Source of the DNA: Piezodorus guildinii
Lineage: Eukaryota; Arthropoda; Insecta; Hemiptera; Pentatomidae
Length of the DNA stretch: 64,000 bases
Assembly: GCA_023052935.1 (NCBI GenBank)
Contig: CM041298.1
Coordinates: forward strand, 5,077,563-5,141,562
Direction of reading: 5' to 3'
The notes beneath the pieces were generated by a model, which saw only the letters and a program-made list of their open reading frames with translations, did not search any database and was not told where the DNA came from. The translations under genes and the position numbers were made by a program. This document shows positions 11,260 through 22,306 of this stretch, piece after piece (within the stretch, counting starts at the first letter, position 1; every line of letters starts with the position of its first letter).

Positions 11260-11745
11260 AATTTAATGTTAAATGGAATTTAATCCTACAGGAATTTAGA
11301 GTATCGTTAACAGAAATTTACAGATTAAAATATGTACAAAAGGCTTCAGTTTCGGAAAAAATGTATCTGTATAAAAACTTAAATTATGATTATGGATCAC
11401 ATTACCTTGATGATAATAAAAAAAAAACTTTAATGGGGTTAAATGGATATTCAAAGTTAGATGTGAACTTCTTTATCTCAACTGTAACAGATTTTATTCA
11501 AATAGTAGTGTGATGTGTTCCTTGTGCAATAAAAAAGAAACAGAAAATATGTTTCATTTCCTGGCTGCATGTCCGATTCTGTCTGAAATTAGGAAAAATT
11601 ATTTCGGAAAGAGTTCTCTAAAAGTTGATGAGATAAAATGTCTCAATGGTGATAACTGGGTGTCTGTATACGATTTTTGTAAAATAGCATGGCCTTATAG
11701 ATATAGGCTTGTTAAGGAATTTAATTATAATTAAAAAAAAAACTT
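11260..11745 (+). mobile_element. Non-LTR retrotransposon C-terminal fragment with CCHC-type finger
   Basis: The open frame at 11510-11734 contains CSLCNKKETENMFHFLAAC (C-x2-C...H-x4-C) and ends VYDFCKIAWPYRYRLVKEFN, the typical C-terminal finger and tail of LINE ORF2. Upstream sequence encodes LYLNCNRFYSNSS in a shifted frame. It is truncated, with no reverse transcriptase core. Confidence 0.6.
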
Positions 11746-11940
11746 TCTAATGTGTAATATTATTGATATGATTGATTATTGATATTTTTTTCTGTTGTTT
11801 TATTTATAAGTTAATACAGTTAGAAGGTGAATAGAATAAGTATGTAACCTGTTTGACTATTGTATAATTTTGTAAAACTTTCGTACGTGATATTATTTCA
11901 CGTTTATTATTGTGATATTATTTAACGTGTATATTATTTC

Positions 11941-12796
11941 ACGTTTTAGTGTCCCCTGAGTCCAAATAACCAAGCCCCGCAAAAAGGTCTGAGTGTGTGT
12001 GTGTGTGTGTGTGTGGCAACTCCCGGTCGGAAACGGTAAGTCCTATGGAACTGAAATTTCACATTTAAGACAATTATACGCCCGAGAAGTTACAAAACCA
12101 TTTTCATCAAAATGAGCTTACCAGAAGAGCCACTTTATACCATGCATTTTGCACCTTTTTTCGATTTTCTCAAAAACGGTTACGACGATTTTGATTAAAC
12201 TCGCTATATCGATGTAAAATTTAATGGGCTTTAATAACACGTAGGTTATATTCTGATTAAAATGGTCTGACAGGACTTGAATGCCGATATTTTAAATTTT
12301 CTTCTCCTAAAGTACCTTTAATTTTGTAGATTCAATAAAAATAACTATATTATCTTGTTAACGCTGATGAAAAACAGGTAAATATATAAATTTTTATTAT
12401 AATTATAAGGTAATTATGCGATTTTTCGTTTTTGAACATAAGAGCAGTAATATAACATGTATGATATACCGTTGGAAAGCTAAAGATATTCCATGAAGAA
12501 ATATTATTTCATACACAAGCTTTTAAAAATTAATAGAGAGTGATGAAATGAACATAAAACAAATAATACATTCATAATTAAAATTCCTCTTCTATAATAA
12601 TAATTGATATAAAACAAACTGATTATTTTAGATAATAATATAATAGATTTTTTAATAAAACACATGTGTCTATATATATTGAATTTAATTAATTCCTAAA
12701 TAGTTTCACGTATTTTTATCTCTAACTGTTTTTGAAAATTCTTTGATTGATTCTAAAAATGGAGATAAGTGAAAGTCGTGTATTGCCCGCACCGGA
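11941..12796 (-). mobile_element. HLE copy missing its palindromic end
   Basis: Starts at ACGTTTTAGTGTCCCCTGAG and runs to the GCCCGCACCGGA end. About 60 bases of the hairpin end are gone. Same subfamily as 8990-9893. Confidence 0.8.
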
Positions 12797-13305
12797 TTTT
12801 TTTATTATCAGGATGAATTATAAAATTAATATTTATACATTATTTATAAAAGCTAAATATAAATAGACATTGCAGCTGCGAATGCAGTAAGAATTCTTTC
12901 CGACTTTTTTTTTTAAGATTACATAACGGAAAGAAAGGAACACAATACGGGGGGGGGGAGACACCCAGAATCAATTGTACAACTGTCAAAAGAATGACAC
13001 AATCCCAAGAAAGGGGAAAAAATCCGGGTAATTTCACGTAATTCCTAAACTGTGATAGTAGTGAAAGCACTGCCACGATAGTTCTAGGGGAGGATGAAGG
13101 TGGCATGGTTATTTAAAATAAATTCGGATAACATCAAATATTTCTGTTTGAAATAACCTTACATTATTGGAAATTTCTTTATTTATTTAACGTTATAATT
13201 ATTTCTTTAACTTTTTCCATCTCTTTTTAAAAATGGCCCTTTAACCTGACATCATGCGGGCTAGGAACCACCATTTTACGCCTAGAAAATATATTTTTTT
13301 TTTTT
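12797..13305. other. Mostly unassigned; SINE-A fragment at 13176-13283
   Basis: Contains a 10-base G run near 12950. From 13176 the sequence resembles the SINE-A tail and body in reverse (TTATTTAACG and GGAACCACCATTTTACG). The minus-strand open frame 12840-13106 shows no recognisable domain. Confidence 0.4.
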
Positions 13306-14202
13306 TTAACTTTACATTACCTGCATGTAATATATAAGGGAAACAATAGAATCTTGAAAGTGATTGAGTTCCTGTATTTAACGAAAATACACGTTTTAGG
13401 GTCCCTTGAGTCCAAATAACCAAGTCCCGCAAAAAGGTCTGTGTGTGTGTGTGTGTGTGTGTGTCTGTTTGGTAAGTCTAGCGCCTAAATAAAATGTTGT
13501 ACGAAACTGAAATTTCATATTTAAGACAAGAGACGTGACAAAACTTTTTTCATCAAAATGAGCCTACCAGAAGAGGCACTTTATATAATGCATATTGCAC
13601 TTTTTTTCGATTTTCTCAAAAACGGTTCTGACAATTTTGATTAAACTCGCTATATCGATGTAAAGTTAAATGGGCTCTAATAATGTAGGTTTTATTCTGA
13701 TTAAAATGTCTGACAGGGCTTAAATGCCGATATTTTAAATTTCTTTCTCTGAAGTACCTTTAATTTTGTTGTATTTTATAAAAATAACTATATTATCTTG
13801 TTACCACTGATTAAAAACAGGTAAAACTATAAATTAAACGAATTCAATACCCAACTAAACGAAAAAAACTGAAAAAATATTTTGTTAATGCAATTTTTTA
13901 CATTAAGAACAGTTATATACATGTATGATGTACTGTTGGAAAGCTAAAGATTTTAGAAAAAATATTATCTCATTCATAAGGTTTTAAAAGTTAATAGAGA
14001 GTGATGAAAAGCCGATAAAACTAAGTGATTATTTTAGATAATGATATAATAGATTTTTTAATAAAACACATGTTTCTATATTTACTTCCATTTAATTAAT
14101 TCTTTAATGGTTTCACTCATTTTTATCTCTTACTGTACTTGAAAATTCTTTAATCGCTTTAAAAAACGGAGGTAAGTGAAAGTCGTGTGTTGCCCGCACC
14201 AA
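13306..14202 (-). mobile_element. HLE copy, variant terminus
   Basis: The hairpin end is replaced by TTACATTACCTGCATGTAAT, also palindromic (ATTACCTGCATGTAAT). The interior and the GTGTTGCCCGCACC end are normal. Confidence 0.75.
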
Positions 14203-14210
14203 TTTTTTTT

Positions 14211-14480
14211 TTTACTTTACATTACATGAATGTAATATACAAGGGAAATTATTGGAATCTTGAAAGTGATTGAGTTCCTGTGTTAAACGGAAATACACGT
14301 TTTAGGGTCCCTTGAGACCAAATAACCAAGTCCCGCAAAAAGGCCCTGTGTGTTTGTGTTTCTCAAAAGCGGCTCTAACGATTTTGATTAAACTCGCTAT
14401 ATTGATGTAAAATTTTATTGGCATTAATATTATGTAGGTTTCATTTTAATTAAAATAGTCTGACTGGGCTTAAATTTACA
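14211..14480 (-). mobile_element. HLE deletion copy with the same variant terminus
   Basis: Begins ACTTTACATTACATGAATGT and jumps from the (GT)n tract straight to CTCAAAAGCGGCTCTAACG. Lies directly next to 13306-14202 in the same orientation. Confidence 0.65.
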
Positions 14481-14570
14481 TTTCTATATATAACGTAAAA
14501 ATTATTTATTTATTTTTATTAAAGAGAAAAAAAATCAAAATTTTAAGGCCTTAAGAATCGAATATATTTT

Positions 14571-15448
14571 TACTTTCACATACCTATATATGAAATATAT
14601 AGTAAGGGAAAGTATTGCGATCGTGAAAATTGTCTGATTCCAGTTTTCAACAGAAATACACGTTTTAGGGCCTCCTGAGTCCAAATGACCAAGTCCCGCA
14701 AAAAGGTCTGTGGGTGTGTGAGTGGTAACTCCCGGACGAAAACTAAAAGTGGTACGAAAGTGAGATTTCATATTTAAGACAACTATACGCCCGAGATGTT
14801 ACAGCAACTTTTTCATAATATTCAGATAACCAGACGAGGCACTTTATACCATGCATTTAGCACCTTTTTACGATTTTCTCAAAAACGGTTCAGACGATTT
14901 TGATTAAACTCGCTATATCGATGTAAAATTTAATGGGCTTTAATATCATGTAGGTTTCATTCTGATTAAAATAGTCTGACAGGGCTTAAATGCCGATATT
15001 TTAAATTTTCTTCCTCTAAACTACCTTTAATTTTATAGATTTAAAAAAAATTGGGATATCATCTTATTAGCATTGATAAATAACGGGTAAATATGTATGT
15101 TGGGTGAATTTGATAAACAACTTAAGGAGAAAACTGAACAAATATTGTATTATGCAATTTTTGCGTTTTTTACACAAGAATAGTAACATAGATGTATGAT
15201 ATACCGTTGGATAGCTAGAAAAAATATTATCTAATGCACAAACTCGTAAAAGTTAATAAAGAGTGGGATATAAAACTGATTATTTTAGATAATAATATAA
15301 TAGATTTTTAAATAAAACACATGTTTCTATTGAAATTCAATTTAATTATTTCTTTAACAATTTATTTTTATCTCTACATTTATTTAAAAATTCTTAAATT
15401 GATTTTAACAACGAAGGCAAGTGAAAGTCGTGTGTTGCCCGCACCAGA
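14571..15448 (-). mobile_element. HLE copy, full length
   Basis: Variant terminus CCTATATATGAAATATATAG on one side and TTGCCCGCACCAGA on the other. Confidence 0.8.
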
Positions 15449-16137
15449 TTATTAAGATTAAGTTCGGAAATCTGAACAATATATTTTATGTTACTATTTT
15501 TAAAGGTATTTTATGGGTTGGTAAAGATGAAACTGGTGTAGTGTTCAGAAAGCTAGTAGTTTTATGAAGGTCAAATCAAACAAATAAATAAAATACGTGA
15601 GGTTAGTCAAGTATTGAGGATGGTTGCAATTGGAGTATGTTTACAAAGCGTTCCTTATCAGCAAAATGGATTGATCCCCTTATCATGACAGTACTACTCA
15701 TAATAACCACTATATTATTTCAAAAGAATAATATCAAAGAATACAATAATATAATAAAATACGTTATATCATACAGATGAAATAGTAAAAGATCCAGAAA
15801 ATTCGTGAGAAAAAAAAAATCTTTTTAAAGGTTTTTCGTGTTTTTCTCGAAAAGTATTATATTTGTCGCAAACATTGTGATAAACAAATTTAAAGGATAT
15901 TAAAGATTCTATAACAATTATTCTATAAATTTTTTTTTAGCTAAAATGAATGTTTACGGAAATATTTTAAAAATAAACATTTTAAGTTCTCCAATTACAA
16001 GAAAAATGGTTAAATACCATTAAAGTTGTGAAAAATATAAACACTGAGATTGAATTTATTGATTAATAAAATATGAAGCAATATATTTTAATCTTTAGCT
16101 AAGCAATTTTTTAATGTTTAGAGCATTTTTATTGATT
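15449..16137. other. Unassigned AT-rich sequence
   Basis: No ORF, no repeat shared with the rest of the window, and no coding exon for the btsz C2 domains seen on the minus strand. Confidence 0.4.
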
Positions 16138-17029
16138 TTTACTTACTATATATAGTAAGTGGAAGTATTGCGATCGTGAAAATTTTCGAATTCCAGTTTT
16201 CAACAGAAATACACATTTTAGGATCCCCTGAGTCAAAACAACCAAGTCCCGCAAAAAGGTCTGTGTGTGTGTGTGTGAGTGGTAACTCCCGGACGAAAAC
16301 TAAAAGTGGTACGAAAGTGAGATTTCATATTTAAGACAACTATACGCCCGAGACGTGAAAAAACTTTTTTCATCAAAATGAGCTTACCAGAAGAGGCACT
16401 TTATACAATGCATTTTGCACCTTTTTTCGATTTTCTCAAAAACGGTTCCAACGATTTTGATTAAACTCGCTATATCGATGTAAAATTTAATGGGCTTTAA
16501 TATCATGTAGGTTTTATTCTGATTAAAATGGTCTGACAGGGCCTAAATGCCGATATTTTAAATTGTCTTCCCCTAAAGTACCTTTAATTTTGTAGATTCA
16601 ATAAAAATAACTATATTATCTTATTAACACTGACGAAAAACAGGTAAATATATAAATTGAATAAATTCGATACCCTACTAAAGGAGAAAACAGAAAAAAT
16701 ATTTTTTAATGCAATTTTTCGTTTTTGAACATAAGAGCAGTAATATACATGTATGATATACCGTTGGAAAACTAAAGATTTTAGAAAAAATATTGTCTAG
16801 TACACAACCTTTTAAAAGTTAATAGAGAGTGATGAAAAGCCGATAAAACTAACTGATTATTTTAGATAATAATATAATAGATTTTTTATAAAACACATGT
16901 TTCTATGGAAATTCCATTTAATTCATTCTCTAATGGTTTCACTCATTCTTATATCTTACTGTATTTAAAAATTCTTTAATCGATTATAAAAACGGAGATA
17001 AGTGAAAGTCGTGTGTTGCCCGCACCAGA
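16138..17029 (-). mobile_element. HLE copy, full length
   Basis: From ACTTACTATATATAGTAAGT to GTGTTGCCCGCACCAGA. It shares the GGACGAAAACTAAAAGTGG variant with 14571-15448. Confidence 0.8.
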
Positions 17030-17286
17030 TTTTAACTTCACAGATATCTTCGTAACCGTTCATTTTAGCGTAAAAATAGATATAATTATTATTATTGACA
17101 TTTCAATGCTCTTCAACTTTGCATATTACACAATGTTTGCGATGAATGTGATAGTTTTTGAGATATTCACGAAAAACAAAAAAAAAAAAGTTTCTTTCCT
17201 CTCGAAAAAAAAAAAAACTGATGCAGAAAATTCCCAAGGTTATTACCAGTTGTTGAGATTGCTTAAAAAGTAATATATACATTTTT

Positions 17287-17735
17287 ACTTTCACTTACTG
17301 TATATAGTAAGAGAAAGTATTGAGATCGTGAAAATTTTCGAATTCCAGTTTTCAACGGAAATACACGTTTTCAGGTCACCTGAGTCCAAATAACCAAGTC
17401 CCGCAAAAAGGTCTATATGTGTGTATGTAGTTACCCCCGGGCAGAAATGGAAACGTATGATATACCGTTGGAAAGCTAAAGATTTTAGAAAAAATATTAT
17501 CTAGTACACAAGCTTGTAAAAGTTAATAAAGAGTGATGAAAAGCCGATAAAACTAAGTGATTATTTTAAATAATAATATAATAGATTTTTTTAATAATAC
17601 ACATGTTTCTATAGAAATTCAATTTAATTAATTCTTTAATAGTTTTACTAATTTTTATCTCTAACTGTATTTGAAAATTCTTTGATTGATTCTAAAAACG
17701 GAGGTAAGTGAAAGTAGTGTGTTGCCCGCACCAGA
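17287..17735 (-). mobile_element. HLE deletion derivative (449 bp), both ends intact
   Basis: Keeps both termini but lacks about 450 internal bases: GGGCAGAAATGG is followed directly by AAACGTATGATATACCG. The preceding stretch 17030-17286 is unassigned AT-rich DNA. Confidence 0.75.
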
Positions 17736-18574
17736 TTTTTTTAATTTTACAGTAAGCCCGAAAATTTCTCATGAATTTATGATTAATTTTTTTTTTTTTT
17801 GCAATGTTAATAACTATATTAATAAATACATATGATTTAGAATGAACTTAGTACTTTTTTTTTTTTATAAGGACTCGTGTTTTTTTTAATGAAAACGGAT
17901 TTAGATAAATATTTTGTTAATACGTGAAAATATTAATTATGTAAATAATGTCCTTTAGTACATTTTTAAGTTTCTTTTAAACTGATTTTATTAATCTGTA
18001 AAGATAAATTAATTTAAACGTTATTCTATAACAGTCAATATACAATAATCTAATAAGTCACCAGCTGGAAATTACACATTTTAGAAAGTAACGTTTCAAT
18101 TTATAACATTTAAAAAAAATGTTTTTTTGGTTAGGTCGGGTTACTATACATATTACTGAAATGATTTGAAAATATAACATATTAGCGGGTTCAAAGAGAT
18201 AGATAAGGGATAGTTAACTGGCAGCAGTATCGTGTCCTTAACAACATTCAATAAACAAAGAAACACTTCTTAAAGGCTTCCACGTACAATTACTGTAATT
18301 TTCGACCGTGATTTCATAAGACATGATGCCCCAGCTTCTTCAAGTAGGAATCTCCTTGTATATTTCTAAAAAGAACCTCAAGAACCTGGCACCAAGTCTG
18401 GTGAAAACAAAAATTAAAACAGGCGAAACCTAAAATGACTATGAATACTACTAAAGAGGTATCAAAAGTGATAATTTACGATATGATTAAGTGACACTTA
18501 TTGGTGCAAATACAAATGCTGGCCTACAAACTAGATTACAATAAGATAAGATAGATGATAAGATGGACACTGAC
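17736..18574 (-). other. Sequence downstream of the large btsz exon (intron)
   Basis: This AT-rich stretch follows the donor at 18574. I see no C2-domain codons. A possible acceptor ending at 18366 leads to a stop after eight codons in the required phase, so it is not annotated as an exon. Confidence 0.5.
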
Positions 18575-21500
18575 CTGAATTGGACTGACAGAGCGATGAC
18601 ACTGAAGAGGCGGGCCGGCGGCGGTCGCGTCGCGGGGGCGGTGCCAGCGGACTGCCGCGGTAGCCCGGGGGGCGGTAGCGGGCCGACTTGACGCCGAACT
18701 GGTGGAGGCTGTGAGCCTTGTAGATGGAGGGTCCTCCGGAGCCCTGATGGCTGGTCGGGAGTCGAGGCAGGGAGTTGGTCGTGGCTGGAGCCGACGCCTG
18801 GAGCGAGCGCGGGAGTGTGGCGCGGCTGTCCGCTTCCTCCTCCTCGCTCTCGCCGACGCTAAGCCGCCGCGTCTCCTGCCGCCAGATCTTCTCCTCCACG
18901 CTGCCTCCGATGCTGCCACAGCTGCGCACTCGATCCAGCTGCTCTCGGCTGTTCTTGAACATGAGGTCGCCCGCGGACCGCCTCTTGGCCGCCAGTTCTC
19001 CCGCAGAGGCCAACCTCGTCCTGGAGTCGGATGCCATGAGCGCCGACTCGAAGCTGCCCCTCCAGCTGAAGCGCTCGTTGTCACTGGCTTCCTGGCGGCC
19101 CTCTTCGAGCAACGGGTCGTGCGACTTGGACCGCGGCAGCGGTGTGTAGTCTTCCTCCTCCTCTTCTTCTTCCTCTTCAGTCGTCGATGTCGCAGACAAC
19201 TTGGACGCGAGCCTTTTGTGTTGCCTCCGAGGACTGCCTTCTCCTCCAGACACCTCGTGCATCAGGGCCCAAAGCCTGGAGCCTATGTGCTGCATCACCT
19301 TCTCTATCAGCGGAGGAGAGTTCTGGTTCGATTCCTGTTTAGGGACTTCCATCTTGTTGAAGGAGGCCACCCATCGTTCGACGAGATCGTTGTTACCACC
19401 TCCCTGGGGAGGCTCTAGAAGCGTGTCTTCGACCGCACTCGTTTCGAAATTGCTGATGATTTGCCGACAACTCGCGGATATTTCTTCTTGTAGCGCTGTC
19501 CTCTTGTTGCCCGTCTCTAGATCGGAGCTGGTGTAATCCGAAGAGTCGTAGGAGTCGCTCCAGGTGTCCTCACTGCTTAGGTATTCCACTATCTCTCTCA
19601 CCTGCTCGTCCCTGATCCCCGGGACCGTCTTCATGAGCCTGGTCAGTTCGGACTCGAAGTAGACCAATTGAGGCGGCTTGCACTTGGGCTTGACGTTCGG
19701 GCTCGATCCCTTCGGCTGGTTTCCGACCATCGTTTTGAAGAACGCTCTCATCTTAGACATCATGAGATTGGTCTCTTCGTCGGAGCTCCAATTGTTGAAA
19801 CTGTCTTTTCTGCTGAGGGCCGGGGCTATCATGGGCGATTCGGTGACTTGTTCGTTTTTAGCGGATTCTTTGTTGGCTGAAAGTTCTTCTGTTTTGACAG
19901 CTTCGGTCGGCGAGTGAGAGTCCTTCAAGAGATCATCGCAGCTGCCGACGAAGCCACTGTCTCGGCTCTGTTGTTTGTTTCGGCTGCTCATTAGGTCGGA
20001 GGGTGAGAGTTCTGGCTGCGGGGTTTTCTTACCGTCTTCTGAAAGATCTTCTTTACTACCGGAGTTTTCTGGAGCTTCAAGAAGGTCTGAAGGAGCAGAT
20101 GGGACAGACCTCTTCTTCTTCTTGGTCCGCTTTACTGTGTCAAACTGGCCGTCACCCTTGTCGAAGGAGTTACTCTGTTCGTCATGAGAGTCGGTCTCTG
20201 TACTAGAGCCTTCGGTCTCGGCTTGCTGTTCGTTCTGCTGCTCACAGTCAACGAGGTTGTCCAGAGAAGACGAGTGTTGCCTTCCGGTGCCCCTCGCTCT
20301 TACGAGACGCTTCCTCCTCTGTTCCGGGCTGGGCCTCCCTTCGCTATCACTACCCACACTTCCATCTGAATCTCTTCGGTTGAAACCCATAAAACCACTC
20401 AAAAAATATTTCTCCAGGCGAGAAGAGGCCAGCTCCGCGGGATCTTGATTCGCATTGGGATTTTCCGCATCTCCGTTGGATTCTACACCTTCACTGTATA
20501 TCGAACTCGTCTCTGACATCGTGTCTAGTTCTCTTTCTTCTGCGTTCGATTGACATTCTCCTAAACCGTAGAAAAAATATTTTTCCAATTCTGTAGGATG
20601 ATTTTTCTCCACCTCCATTTCTGAATCCTCGCAGCTCTCTTCGGCAATGGTGTGCAAGGTGAAGTCTATAGCACTCCTGTGGTAGCCCCTGAGCTCTTCC
20701 TCTCGATCCGGTAGATTATCTTCCTCGGAGGAGTCGGTGGTGGTAGGGAGGTCCTCCCTGTCTAGGTCCTCTACCCAGGAGTCGTCGTCAGCTAGACCCT
20801 CCTCGAGACAGACGGGTCCCGCCCCGGCCGGAACAGACCCCTGCTCTGGCTCAGAGGTGATCATGACGAGGCTGGTGTACTTGCCCGCCTCGCGCGGCTT
20901 CTCGAGTTCGACTGTTCCGGCTGGCGCCTCTTCTTGACCCCCTTCCGTTCTTCGGCAGTCGACCGCATCCACCGACATTTCCATGCTCTCTGTCCCGGAA
21001 AACTCATCAGACGTATTACTTCTAGTCTCTTCCACTTTCGTTTTAGAGGCATCTTCTTCAACTCGTACTTCGTATCCGTTATTCTCTTCGATCTTCAACT
21101 GTATCACTTCCGGTCGATTTTCCACTTCCATGATAGAGTTAAACCTCCGCTCGGCCTCAATAAATTCGGACAAAATCTGTAAAACCTCTTCATGCGAAAA
21201 AGTTATAATACTGTCAATTGCTAGGCACTCGTGATTCTCCGCGAGCGGCGCGATAACCTTATCAACAGGTGGCTCTGATAAGGGCTCGGGGGCGGGGGGT
21301 TCTCGGCTGTTATCAGTTTTCTCGCGGCCGCTTTCCGATTCGTTTTCACTCTCGGCCGGAGGGACAACATTGCGGTCGGATTCCGCTGGCGATTCGTCCT
21401 CCTCTTCCGAAACGTGTATAAAATCAGTCTTACCTTTGAGGTCCCTGTTGGGCGGCGGAGATTCCACATCCCGAGATTCATCTTCTTCATTGGTTGGACT

Positions 21501-22306
21501 CGATTTGCCCGAGTCCGATCCCTGTATCACGAGTATCCTGTTGAAGGTGCCTTCTTCCTCCCCCGAAGAGTCGGAGGCGGAGGAAAGCGACCGGGTGGCC
21601 AGCCCCAGCTCCTCGGAGCCGCTGCTGTCATCCTCGTGGAGGCGGTAGACGCGGGTGGAGGGGGCGTCTTCGTCGTCAGAGGACACGGAGGACCTCGAGT
21701 CGTCGTCACCGATCTCGGTGAAATCCCTGAGCCGCTGCTCGGTGAGGCGGAGGATCTCCTCGGGGGCGGTGGGCGGCGGGCAGTCGTTGCTGTCCAAGGC
21801 CTTATACACTTTGAGCACTACACTTTGGTCCTCGTCACTAGATCGCACTAACACCGGAGAGACGGCTTTGTGAGAGAGTGCCTCGCCTAGCGGTAGGAGC
21901 TCCGCACCGGGGAGACTCATTGCTCCATGGCGAACGGCGATGGGGACGGGCACGAAGACGGGCACCGGGACCGGAACCGGGACGGGAAGGAAGGAGTGCG
22001 GCGGACAGGAAGCGCAACGGCCGGGGCGAGGCGGCAGACTGTCGTTGGGAGGGAGTGGGGCGACCGGGGCGCTGACTGGCGACCAGCACTCGAAGTAGTC
22101 CCAGTCGAGAAGGCCGTGGCGGAGGGAGCAGGTCGAGGACTCGCCGTCAGATAGCAGCTCCTCCCGGGACGACTCGTCGCTGCTGCTCAAGAAGACCAAC
22201 TTGTAATCTTCAGAATCGGGCGTCAGCTGTTTCATCTTTAGGAGGTCCGGTACTTCGTCTTGGTCGCTCTTTGCCAATCTTCTTCTGCTCCGAGGCGGTG
22301 TCACAC
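18575..22306 (-). CDS. btsz: btsz giant exon: long acidic/Ser-rich disordered region
   Basis: This 3,732-nt exon begins after the acceptor CCCCGACAG and ends at CAG|GTCAGT. The frame reads past the donor to a stop near 18532. It encodes 1,243 residues with no transmembrane segment or enzyme motif. Visible features by exon residue: a PV repeat (about 107-122), two LEKYF motifs (about 569 and 628), a DSGFVGSCDDLL segment (about 780), a SRKDSFNNWSSDEE segment (about 831), likely amphipathic helices (about 880-910, 970-985, 999-1020), a run of Glu (about 1041) and a cluster of R-x-x-S sites (about 1059-1150). Drosophila Bitesize has moesin- and actin-binding stretches in a comparable middle region; assigning one here is inference. 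The exon is GC-rich and CpG-containing, which explains the many long overlapping open frames on both strands. Confidence 0.85.

Noticed and set aside
12840..13106. 88-codon minus-strand frame, Pro/Leu-rich
   Set aside because: No domain, includes a homopolymer G/C run, and overlaps repeat edges.
18314..18365. Possible short terminal exon 209 bases after the large exon
   Set aside because: The acceptor looks fair, but the required phase gives a stop after eight codons. The longer open frame there is in the wrong phase.
1..18500. Search for btsz C2-domain exons on the minus strand
   Set aside because: No C2-like codons were seen by eye between the repeats. A profile search is needed to exclude short exons.
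18702..22154. Many long open frames on the + strand and in other minus frames within the large exon
   Set aside because: They are shadows produced by the GC-rich, low-stop sequence of the btsz exon.
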